From Sporobolomyces roseus (Eukaryota > Basidiomycota > Microbotryomycetes > Sporidiobolales > Sporidiobolaceae), in the NCBI GenBank assembly GCA_016617785.1, contig JADILM010000003.1, forward strand, positions 248,001 through 312,000: a stretch of 64,000 bases of DNA, read 5' to 3'. A model generated the notes under the pieces. It made no database searches and had not been told where the DNA came from. It was given only the letters and a program-made list of their open reading frames with translations. The translations under genes and the position numbers were made by a program. Shown in pieces: positions 45,383 to 55,612 of the stretch (positions are counted from its first letter, which is position 1; every line of letters starts with the position of its first letter).

Positions 45383-47192
45383 ATGACCGCGATCGCCATT
45401 CCTGCGGCTACTCAGCCATTCAACTCTACTCAAGAATCCGATTCTTCCTTCTTCCCCGTCTCCTGCTCTCCACTCTCTCGCTCCCCCTTCGCTCATCAGC
45501 TCTCCCTTTCCCCCTCTTCCGCCGCCAAGTTCCCCATCACCGCCGGCAAGCCTCAACGCAAGAGCTTCGGCTCGCACTCTCAACCTCGTCCTACTCCTTT
45601 GAACCGACCCACCCCCTCGGCTCCTCAACCTTCTCCTAGGGACACTGCCGAGCTCCTCCCTCCCGTCTTCTCAGGCTCGATCATGAACAACTTCAAGACG
45701 GCGCTTGCAGAGATCGATCTCGACAACTGCGAGGCTCACGGCGAGAACGCTTTCTTCGTCGCAGATTTGGCAGAGGTTTACCGTCAGCACTTGAGATGGA
45801 TGAAAGAGCTAGGGGAACGAGTAACTCCCTTCTTCGGTACGCCCAATCCATCTCTTCTAATTCCCTTTGAAGTCTTTCAAAATTGACCTCGTTTGGTCTA
45901 CTGTCCTTAGCCGTCAAGTCCAACCCCGACCCTTACGTCCTTCGACTCATGGCCGCTCTCGGCCTCGGCTTCGACTGTGCTTCCCAGCCAGAAATTGCTG
46001 CAGTACTCAACTTGCCCGGATCGGTTTCCCCCTCTCGCATCATTTACGCCAACCCTTGCAAAGCCGCTTCGTTCATCCGCCACGCCGCCAAGAACAACGT
46101 TGACTGTATGACTTTCGATAACGGAGACGAACTGGTCAAGATCAAGAAGCATCACCCTTCAGCCAAAATGGTTCTCCGAATCCTCACTGACGACTCTTCC
46201 TCCCTCTGTCGATTGGGCCTCAAGTTCGGTGCCCCTCTCTCCGAAGTTCGTGGTTTACTCCGACAAGCGAAGAAGCTAGGAGTCAATGTCGTCGGAATCT
46301 CGTTCCACTGTGGAAGTGGTTGCAAGGATCCTTCCCTGTTTGGCGACGCTATTCGACGTGCTCGGTGGGCATTCGACGTTGGCAAGGAGGAGGGGTTCAA
46401 CTTTGATTTGTTGGACATTGGAGGAGGATTCGAGGATGACAACTTTGAGAAAATTGCCGCTGTCCTTCGCCAAGCTATCGACTCGCACTTCCCCGTCGAA
46501 GAAGGGATCAAGATCATTGCTGAACCTGGTCGTTACTACGTCTGCCGAGCTTTCGAGTTGGCCACGAACATTATCGCCAAGCGTGCAGCGAGGGAAGGGA
46601 CGAACGATGAAGAGAGTATGATGGAGGGGATCAACGAGGCAGAGACTGAAGACGAGGCAAAGCCCACCGTTATGTGTATGTTCCTATTGCTTTCTCTCTT
46701 CTGCATCTTCCAGTCTTCTCATTCCCATCATACTCTCACAGACTACGTCAACGATGGAGTTTACTCCTCTTTCAACTCGATCATGTTCGACCATCAAATC
46801 GTTTACCCTCACGTTCTTACCATCTCGGACGATTTCCAACAAACCGACATCACTCCCAGCACGCCTACCGAAGGTGCCGTGTTCGAAGAATGTTCGATTT
46901 GGGGTCCTACTTGCGATTCGATCGATTGCGTTCAGCCCAAGGCGGTCCTCCCTACCAACTTGCTTCAAGTAGGAGATTGGTTGAGATGGGACAACATGGG
47001 TGCTTACACCATCTGTGCCGCTTCTCAAGTAAGCTTGCACACTCTTCCCCTCTTTTCATCTCGCTATGTTTCAAGCTGACAGCCATTTCTCTCTCGCAGT
47101 TCAACGGTTTCCGTCGCTCGACTGTTCGCTACACTATCGATACTCAAGGCGATCTTGCACTCGAAGCCACCATTCGAGCCCTACTCGCTTAA
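45383..47192 (+). CDS. SPE1: Ornithine decarboxylase
   Basis: ODC makes putrescine, the first step of polyamine synthesis, as a PLP-dependent cytosolic homodimer. Four exons (45383-45836, 45911-46675, 46742-47028, 47100-47192) give 532 aa. The PLP lysine is in FFAVKSNPDP. Other blocks are DCASQPEI, IIYANPCKAASFIRHA, MTFDNGDEL, VVGISFHCGSGC, LDIGGGF, the phosphate-binding AEPGRYYV, YYVNDGVYSSFNSIMFDH, and the catalytic Cys in WGPTCDSIDC. The C-terminus includes MGAYTICAASQFNGF. The N-terminus carries about 95 extra Ser/Pro-rich residues before the catalytic barrel. A Glu/Asp-rich insert (EGTNDEESMMEG onward) lies in the barrel after AFELATNIIAK. In fungi ODC is controlled by antizyme; no antizyme gene is in the window. 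Confidence 0.97.
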
Positions 47193-47559
47193 TCGACTCA
47201 CTACCCTCTTTTCATCACCTTACATTTCTACTCTGGATATCCGCTTCTTCTAATATCTGTACTCTGTATCATACACACTTCCTTCGTTCATATCATCCGC
47301 TCCTTTCGTTAGAAGACATTCCTTACAAGTCGATTCTCTCACTCTTTTTTGCGATTCTCAAAAAATGGAAAAGTACTACTTTCGTATCTACGAAGTCTGC
47401 TTTGCGTTTGCTTTGCGAGTAGCGAGTAACTTGTCATGCAAAGCTTCGCGAAGTGAGGTATGGAGCGAGAAACGACTCGGAGACTCAAGTTGGCGGATTC
47501 GCTCTTTCTCTCAACTCTACTCTATCTGCTCCTGCTATCCACTTCAGATCCAGTCAGTC
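47193..47559. other. Spacer between SPE1 and the exonuclease-like gene
   Basis: 367 nt, CT-rich after the SPE1 stop. A frame continuous with the next gene reaches back to 47365 but its sequence is unlike a conserved N-terminus. Confidence 0.45.
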
Positions 47560-48916
47560 ATGAACTCACAACGACCTAGCGTCCCTCCACCTCCATCAGG
47601 CGTCACTCTAATCGATCCCTCCGCTCTCCGAACTGTGCCAACTTCGCTTTCTCAGCTGAAATACGTCCTCTTCTCATGGACGCACAACCCCTTGACCAAG
47701 AGAGATCCAATAGCGCAACAGTACTTTAAGTCTCACGTACAAATGGACAACTTTGCAGCATCTCTCGGTTCCTTCCCTCTCGTTCTCTACGAAGCACAAC
47801 TCGGAAAGGACAAGCCGGTCGAACTGTTCTTGAGTGGAGAACAATGCCAGGTGTTCCTAGATGGGTTCGCAGAGAAGATGGGGCCGAGTAGAACGAAATC
47901 AAGTTGGAATCCTTCAGCAGTTCACGATTACTCGACGTTGGCGAGAGATGGAGGAGTCAGAACATGGAAGTTCCCGAATCAAGAGGCGGTACAGGAGAGG
48001 TTTACTCAATTGAAGGAGTCGAACGATTTTTTCGAGACGATGCATCAATACTCTTCACTCGAGAGGGCTCAAGAGGTCGTCAAGCACATTCGAGGGAACA
48101 CGGACAAGGGAGAGGCGAGGTTTATCGCGATTGATATAGAGACGTGGGAGAGGAATCATGATTTAGTGACAGAGGTTGGATTCGCGAAAAGCACTTGGAA
48201 AGATGGAAAGTTTGAAACGATGGAAACTCGACATTTCGGTAAGCTGCGTCTTCCTTTCTTTCCAAGGGCATCCTGATCTTGACAGCTGACGTGTCGAATG
48301 ATGGGGCAGTGGTCGAGGAGAACGCTAAACATCGAAACGGGAGTTTCTGTCCGGATGCTCGAGACGTTCGTTTTGCTCTCGCTTGCCTCGAAACCTTCGA
48401 TTGACGTTTTATCGCCTACAGCACTTCCACTTTGGACGCTCCGAGACCCTTCCCAGCGCTTCAGTATGCGACTTCCTCTTACAAGAGCTCCTTAGACCTG
48501 CCTCTCCAGTCTTCCTCCTCCTGCACGACTCTAGATCCGATCTTAAATCCCTCCAACTCCTCGGCTTATCAACATCATCCTTCGCTCGCACTTCCCCTCT
48601 CCCTGCACCAGATTACGAAGAAGGTTACCTCGATCAAACGTTGAAAGGAAAATGGTTGCTCGATACTCAAACCCTCTATGCAGGATTCAATCGGCAGAAG
48701 AAACAAGCTAAACTGGGAGATGCGGCGCAGAGACTGGGAATCTCGCTTTCAGATCACGACCGAGAACTCGAGGGTTTGGGAGGTTACTCGACGAAGAGCA
48801 GAACGAAAGGAGGGAAAGAGGGAGGCGAGCTGAGGTTTCACAATTCGGGGAACGATGCTTGGGTCACATTGATGTTGTTCTGGAAGTTGATCGAGTTGAA
48901 GGAGGGACAGGCATAG
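47560..48916 (+). CDS. Gfd2/YDR514C-like DEDD-type exonuclease domain protein
   Basis: This family is predicted to have a ribonuclease-H-like 3'-5' exonuclease fold; yeast members include Gfd2 and YDR514C, of poorly defined role. Three exons (47560-48238, 48310-48365, 48422-48916) give 409 aa. Exonuclease motif I is FIAIDIETWERNHDLVTEVG (Asp-x-Glu). Then FCPDARDHFHFGRSETLPS, motif II VFLLLHDSRSDLKSLQLLG (Asp), LLDTQTLYAGF, and the last motif HNSGNDAWVTLMLFWKLI (Asp). All acidic residues expected of a DEDD site are there. The second intron (48366-48421) was needed to join CPDARD to HFHFG. The N-terminal half (LKYVLFSWTHNPLTKRD onward) is unrecognised. Confidence 0.78.
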
Positions 48917-49189
48917 CTGGGAGGTGCAAGGAAGAGGCTTGTTCAGCTCGATTTGCCTCACATTCGACTGCCTCGCTCGGATCTTGCTTCAAACCCGCGG
49001 ACACGTCGGACCTTTTCGACTTCTCTCCCGGCCTCATGCTTCTCCGCTCTCCCTTCTTCTCCCCCCCGGTCACCGACTCGACCAGCTCAGTATCTGCTTT
49101 TCCGCTCACTTCAATCGCTTCCTTTCTTTCCTTTCTCCCTCGCCCTTTTCCACCTCCCTCCTCGCTCTCTCCACATTCTCCGGCATCTC

Positions 49190-50733
49190 ATGCCACCATC
49201 CAGCTCAAGGTATGACGACGACCTCGATCCTTACACATCAGATTCGACTCTATCTTCAGACGAAGAGGAAGAACGGCAGCCGAGGCAATCTCATCGCCCT
49301 TCCCCTTCCTCCCCAGCTGCAAGCTCAAAACCTTACCTGATAGTCGGAATCGTCGTGATTCTGCTGGCGGCATTGGCTGCGACGACGTACGTCATTACTC
49401 GCGAAGGAGGAGTTTCAGAGTTCATCGGAGGAGAATCTTCACCTACCGCCGTCGCTTCAGCAGCTTCGACCTCGGGCAGATCATCTCCTTCTCCTGCTTC
49501 GCCAACAACGACTTCTGGAACTGGATCGAGCGAAGGTGGCAGCGAGGAGGAGGAGGAAGAAGAGGACGAATGCGATCTATGCTTAGATGAAGCTGATGAG
49601 GAGCCGGCAAGCGGCGAACCAACGAAGACGTCTGGTACCGACGAGTCTACTCCTTCCTCGACTGGCAAACCTCCTTCCTCTGGCGGTGGTCTCTACGGCG
49701 AAAACTTGATGGTCGATTTCAGCACCCTCAAATCGGCGGATGACCTCAGCTCTTTCCTCAGCGAGAACGGTCTACGGGTATCTACAGATGAGATAGGTTC
49801 GGAGCCCATCACGCACACATTCCTCAGCGAGAATGTGAGTCGTCGAATCTCGTTCTCGTTCGTTTTCTTAAGAATCGCTTCTGATACAGATTCTTTTCTA
49901 GATCGATTGGGAGGATGGCGTCTTGCGGCTGAAAGTGACTGGACAGGACGGAGATGGTGACATCAAGTCTGCAGAGTTTGCGACGACTGACAGCATTCTC
50001 TGTATGTCCTCTCCCTGCTCAACCTCCTCACTTCGTCAGCCTCAGCTCACATCCTCTCTACGTGTAGATGGTCGAGTCACAACACGTATGAAAGCATCTC
50101 CGGTGCCGGGAACCTGTCATGGCAAGTTTGCTCTGGATCTTCGCAGGGATTTCGCCAGTTCTCTTCTTCATGGAAATCGTCCGCTGATCTCGCTCTGGCT
50201 CTTCCACCCCGATAGGTATATTCTTCTACACGAACGACAATCTCGAGGTCGATATCGAGCTGTTGTCTTCGTATTATACGGAAGGATTAGGAGACGCCGT
50301 CAAACCTGGTTTACAATTGACGAATCAATCCCTCAAGCCTGGAGGTAAATCTACGAACATGGTTGTACCATATGGTTTCGATCCTGTGAGTTCCACTGTG
50401 ACTTTCCAAGGATGTCGAGTCGCTAACACCTCTCTTTCATCCTTCGCAGACGCTAGATTGGCATGACTATACGATCTCGTGGGAAGATGGGGTATCAATC
50501 TTTGAAGTAGATGGCGTAGAGGTGGGGAGACTTGAGGAGAACGTGCCTAGTGAGCCAATGAAGTTCATTTGGAACAAGTAAGTGAACTTTTGCCTGAACT
50601 TTCCATACTCTGTCTAACATTTAGTCTCATTCTCTTCCTTAGCTGGGCCAATGGGGACGAGAACTGGAGCGCAGGACCGCCTCGCGAGGATAACTACATG
50701 TTAATCAGCGCAATATCATTGTTGGAGGGGTGA
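49190..50733 (+). CDS. Membrane-anchored GH16 glucanase-like protein, paralogue A
   Basis: GH16 enzymes cut or transfer beta-glucans. The N-terminus is cytosolic-type and acidic (RYDDDLDPYTSDSTLSSDEE), then a transmembrane helix around residue 50 (YLIVGIVVILLAALAATTYV), making a type II membrane protein with an external Ser/Thr/Glu-rich stalk. The catalytic domain starts LMVDFSTLKSADDLSSFLSE and has YGRVTTRMKASPVPGTCHGI, the ExDxE nucleophile/acid motif in NLEVDIELLSSYY, VVPYGFDPTLDWHDYTISWE, FEVDGVEVGRL and FIWNNWANGDENWSAGPP. Six exons; the intron at 50122-50215 is GC-AG. The next gene is a tandem copy. The exact activity (hydrolase or transglycosylase) cannot be told. Nearby wall genes fit a wall role. 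Confidence 0.87.
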
Positions 50734-51019
50734 CAGTCTCTCCGACTCTGTGAGAATCCATGCTGTTCTCTTTGCTCTGGTCGTTTGTCCCTTCCGATTC
50801 GCTTCCAATTTCGCCCTACTCTTCTTGTGCTCCTGTCTCAGCCTTTCCTTCGGAATCCTTGCCACGGCTTACACCCAAAGCCTTGCGCGGTTTGGAACTT
50901 GTGGACAGACCCTTCGTGATCAGTGCCAAGGACCGCGGTCAAGAAGCTCTTTGACCCCCTCTATCTCAAACCTCCCTTGCCGCCTCCTCTTCATCTTTCC
51001 CTTTCCGCTATTTCGATCA

Positions 51020-52579
51020 ATGAGCAGAAGTGTTCGAGACGACGACGAATACCTCTCGACAGATGATTCGTTCTCGAGCGATGAAGATGATCGACGCCTG
51101 ACGACTCGTACTCGACCAGCCCCAACAACAAGAAGCAACGTGCCGTGGATCGTAGGAGGGGTCGTTGTAGTCATCGTTGCAGCCATCGGAGCGACCGTTT
51201 ACATCTTGACTCGACAAGGAGGAGCTTTCGAAGCGGGATCATTAGGGTTGTCCTCCTCTTCGACTACTCCTCAGGTAGTTTCGAAGCCTTCGACAACCTC
51301 CCCGATTCTCAACTCGAACGGTGGCGGTGGAAGTGACGGAGAGGACGAATCGCAGGACACGGTCAAGCCTCGACCAACGACCACGAAAGAGGAAGGCGGC
51401 GAATTCATTCAATCGTCAAAAACTCAAGGAGGAGGATCAGCGAAACCGACCTCTTCCGATCAAGCGAAGCCAACTCCCGATTCGTCTTCAGGAGGAGGAG
51501 TATCCGATCTTCCACCACTGTTCGGGAACGATTTGAACGTTGATTTTGGAAGTCTGAGCTCGGCGAATGAACTCGAAGGTTACCTGAGCGAGAACGGGCT
51601 GTGGATCTCGGACTACGGCACTGTCAGTATTGGACCACTATTGCACGGCTTTCACAAGGAGAATACAGACTGGGTCGATCGAGCGATTCGAATGAAAGTT
51701 GTTGGACAGACCGGCGACGGAGAAGTGTCGAGCTCTGAGTTAGCGACAAAGGACAAGTTCCTGTATGGTAGAGTGACAACTCGCTTTCGCGCTTCTCCTG
51801 TGCCTGGTGTATGTCACGGAATCTTCTGGTATGGAGTGAGTTGCTTCTTTCCGTCTGTCTTCTCACGTTGGCTTTCGCTGACCGAATCGCGAGTGCAGGG
51901 CTCGACTTTGGAAGTTGATATTGAGCTACTGTCGAGCTACTACACCAAGGGGCTAGGAGATGGAGTAAGACCGGGAGTTCAGCTCACGAACCATCCAACT
52001 TCGTCGTCAGGAGGTGATATGGTGAATGAAGTTGTTCCCTATGGCTTCGACCCAACAGAGAGCTTCCACGACTATTCGATCGAGTGGAAGGAAGGCGAGA
52101 CGATCTTCGAAATCGACGGGAAGGAATATGGAAAATTCACTTCGAATGTACCTTCCGAGCCAATGAACTTTATCTGGAACAGGTGAGTGTCATCATTTGC
52201 TAAGCTAGATAGAGACAGGCTGACCGAGAGCGTCGGCAACGTTTTGCGTTCGCAGTGAGGACTTTTCTTCTGAAGTTTGATTTTGAAGTCGATGGCTGAT
52301 GTCTGATGAGGAATATATGTGATTTGTATGTCGTGTAGGCTGGTCGTCGGGGGAACCCCTCTGGAGTGCAGGTAAGTAGAATTCGAATTGAAGGACGAGA
52401 GAATGAGGAAGATGGGAGGAAAAAGGATTGAAGGAGGTGGGAAGGGGTCAAGGAGGTGTGTGATTGTGGATCCAAGCTGACGACTCTACTCCGTCGTTAG
52501 GACCACCTACGGAGGTAGCTACGCCTACATCTCGGCGATAGCAGCGAATTGGACAAAGGCAGGAGGGAAAGAGGAGTAA
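51020..52579 (+). CDS. Membrane-anchored GH16 glucanase-like protein, paralogue B
   Basis: Tandem copy of the preceding gene with the same plan: acidic N-terminus (DDDEYLSTDDSFSSDEDD), transmembrane helix (VPWIVGGVVVVIVAAIGAT), Ser/Thr-rich stalk, and a GH16 domain with FLYGRVTTRFRASPVPGVCH, the ExDxE motif in TLEVDIELLSSYY, and YGFDPTESFHDYSIEWKEG. It lacks most introns of copy A; the first exon is nearly 820 nt. The end is uncertain: the expected Trp and WSAG motifs are encoded in exon 52339-52371 but one base out of frame with the exon before, while the frame stays open to the stop at 52577-52579 if the motif is ignored. An in-frame extension upstream from 50750 exists, but the start at 51020 matches copy A. 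Confidence 0.8.
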
Positions 52580-52647
52580 AAATAACGAGAATTCATTTAC
52601 GAAATGTCAGCTAAGGTGTTTACAACAACAGTCTAAAGAATTGTATA

Positions 52648-55457
52648 CTATACTCGACATCGCTTCCTCTCCTCAATGCCCTCCAACTCCTCTCGCAGCA
52701 TTCTCCCAACTTGTCGATTCTTTGACCTCTCACGTTCTTTCTTCCCGTCGACTCTCAACTTCTCCCTCACACCCTTCTCGAACCCTCGTTTCATCTTCTT
52801 GATATGCGCCATCCCTCCATGTTTCGTTCGACTAATCAAATCCGATGCTTGACCCTTTGTCAACTCGTCGACATTGACCAAACTCCCAATCTTCTTTCCG
52901 ATCCAGATTCCTTCGATCTTGCGTTCACCCGAGTCCGCCGGGTTGAGCTTCTTGAGGAGGAAGTTGCTCTGAGCGAGAGAAACCGGTCGTCGCCGCCAAG
53001 GTGCGTTTCGTGCGAGTCCTAGAGAAGCGAATTCTGGTTTCGCTGTCAAGTAGCGATCAGTTGATTTGAGTAGCTGAGAGAGGGACGAGTGTAGTGCGAG
53101 TAGTCGAGGCGCCATGTAGGGTGAAGGTGGAGCTTGTGAGAGAGAGATGTGATGGAAAGGCGTGGGTGGGAGTTTACGATACAGCGAAGCAGTGAAGCCT
53201 GCAGACAATTCGAAACGAGCAGAACATCAGTAGCGCGTTAGGAAGAACCATACCAGAAGAGAGATACTGAGCTCACCATCAGGGGTTTTGACGATTTTGA
53301 CGTGACCTATTCCGAGTAACTCGAGCACCCACGTATCATCTCCACAACCGATCCACGCCAACTTGCTCAATCGACTGATATGCAAAGATTCGCCTTCTCT
53401 TCCTCCATCGTCTTGTGCACTGCCGGATGAGACGTAATCGAATGCAGTCTTGTACTCGGTGTATTCGATCTGCATATCTTGCGAGCTCGCTGACTGTCCT
53501 GTATTATCGACAGATGCCTCGACCCGCGCCGGTTGCTCTTCCTTCATGCGACTCAAGTCGGAAGTGGATTGACCTGAATAGCTAAAGATGATTTAGCGAG
53601 AATCCACCCTGCTTCCGAATAGAGAAGACTCACTTTCGATATCAGCGTCAGGATCGACACCGAACAAAGTTGGAGTACAGACGACGCCTCCAGCTGATCC
53701 ACCACTTCCAACGAGATCTATCACGAGACAATCTTTCTTTCCGGTCTCTGGCGAGAGTCGAAGTCCTCGACCCAACATCTGTAGGAAGAGGGTCTGTGAT
53801 CGAGTCGGTCTAAGGAGGAGGATACAATCGATCGCTGGAAAGTCGGCTAGGAATGTAGGATGAGAAACGTAATCAGCAGGAGTATTCGCTGAGAGCAGAG
53901 AGCAGAGCAAGAAAAGCGTTTGACGTACCTCCCTCAGTCAAGATTCCGCAATTGACTAGAACCTTGAAATCACCTCTCCGAAACCCTTCGTAGATCTCTT
54001 GTCGTTCGGCAGGTTTCGTGTCTTGATAAACGAATTTCGCATCGATTCCATGCTTGCGAAAGGTGTTTGAGAGAGACAAGATATGAGCGATCGAGATCGC
54101 GAATACTAGTGTAGATCGTCGATCTACTCACATCATAACTCAGTATCAGTGAACTCGTTGATCGGATGTGAACAGGGGAAGAAAGGAATTTACCTGAAGC
54201 TTTCTCGATCCAAGTTTTGACTGCAATCTCATTCACTTCATCCCTATCGACCTCTCTCGCTAAACTCCCCAACAAGAATTCCCCAGTGTCTCTCGAAACC
54301 TCGACGTTATCAAAGTTCATTCCATCCTTTGGTTCGATCCTCAATGTTGTAAACCTCAATTCACTCAACCTATACACTTTTTTTCCCCATCAGTTAATCC
54401 TACGAAATCACACAGAGAGAGAGAGAGTTGGAAAAGAGTCCAAAGAAAGTGGGAAGCGTACCAATTGGATTTGATCATATCTAACCATTCTGCATGCCAT
54501 ACGATTTTTTCAAATACTTTTCCCAAAGCTAATCCATCCGTTCGAGACATGGTAGCTGAGAATCCAAGTAACGGTATTCGAGGTCTTCCTAGGTCGTCGA
54601 GTTTCATGAGGATCGGAGGGGGCGCGGAGGAAGGTAGAATAGCGATTGAGCTTTCCTCATCTGGAGGAATCGGGGCGTGCGAAGGAGTGAGGGGGTGTCG
54701 TGGTCGGGAGAGAGATGAGGCGGAAGTGATTGGGGATGCGGCAGGAGAGGAATTGAAGAGGGTTGGGGAATTCGAAGTGAGGGAATCGGAGATTTGTGAA
54801 TCGAATCGAGATAGGATTGAGAGGTAAGATTTGGCTACTGCATGATGAGCCTAAACGGATTCATTACACCAAGTGACATGTGGCAATTCAAAGGGATTCA
54901 GATCATGGTCCACTCGAAGACGAGAATTCTACGAAAAGGGAAAAACGAACCTCGTCTACAATGACCGCTTTGAAGTACTCCGTCTCGAACTTGTCTAACC
55001 TTTTCCCACCCTGTCTCGCCAAAGTTTGAAACGTCGCGATTGTGACATCTGCTTGACCTGAAGCTTGATGTTTCGTTCCTTGTTCGATTTCGAGCCTTAA
55101 TTCGGGGTAGGCTCGTTGTATAGCTGTATGAGTTTGATGAGCGAGTTGTATCGAGTTTACAATGATGAGTACCCTCGTCGCTAGTTCGTTTGTAGTTGGG
55201 TGATTGAGTGAAGGCAGGAGTGAAATTAGATGAGTAAAGATTGAAGTTTTGCCGCTTCCAGTCGGTGCGGATACACTCAGTCTAGTATGTTGACCTCTTT
55301 CTAATTCAGATAGTACAGCGTTGACACATTCTATTTGATAAGGGCGTAGAGTTTGAAGATTCGAGATGAATCGAGTTGAATGAGCGATAGAGTGACGAGG
55401 GAAGCAATGTGGTGGTCGAGAGGGGCGACAGGTTAGACCGAGTAGACCTCTGAGCAT
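52648..55457 (-). CDS. IRC3: Irc3-like mitochondrial DEAD/H-box helicase
   Basis: Irc3 is a superfamily 2 branch-migrating DNA helicase that maintains mitochondrial DNA. The first ~40 residues lack acidic residues and are rich in Arg, Ser and Leu, as for a mitochondrial presequence. Then LRPYQIECVNAVL, Walker A APTGSGKTSIFTHLISL, VLIIVNSIQLAHQ, ADVTIATFQTL, motif II VIVDEAHHAVAKSYLSIL, motif III LGFSATMSRTDGLALGKVF, then VYQDTKPAERQEIYEGFR with VLVNCGILTEG, and motif VI QMLGRGLRLSPETGKKDCLVIDL. The DE|AHH motif spans an intron of about 125 nt. The C-terminal region (WIGCGDDTWVLELLGIGHVK and a Lys/Arg-rich end) matches the Irc3 extension rather than other helicases. Multiple short introns. Confidence 0.9.
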
Positions 55458-55612
55458 TCCAAGGAGGGCGTAGAGCTATTCGAGTCAAAGTGGGAAGAGA
55501 GTAAGAGACAGAAAGGGGCTTTGGCTCTCACACTTGACAACCTCACTCATTCCACTCAAAAGACGACTGGTAGTGTTTGACAAGGTTCAGCTTACGTACT
55601 TGCAAACTCGCC
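55458..55612. promoter_or_regulatory. Divergent promoter of IRC3 and the thioesterase gene
   Basis: 155 nt separate the start codons of the two genes. No element is identifiable beyond short purine-rich stretches near the IRC3 side. Confidence 0.5.

Noticed and set aside
47365..47559. Upstream extension of the exonuclease-like protein
   Set aside because: In-frame but hydrophobic/Cys-rich, with no resemblance to the family; treated as leader sequence.
50750..51019. Upstream extension of GH16 copy B with a possible signal-like segment
   Set aside because: Copy A starts at the equivalent of 51020 and the protein already has a type II transmembrane anchor.
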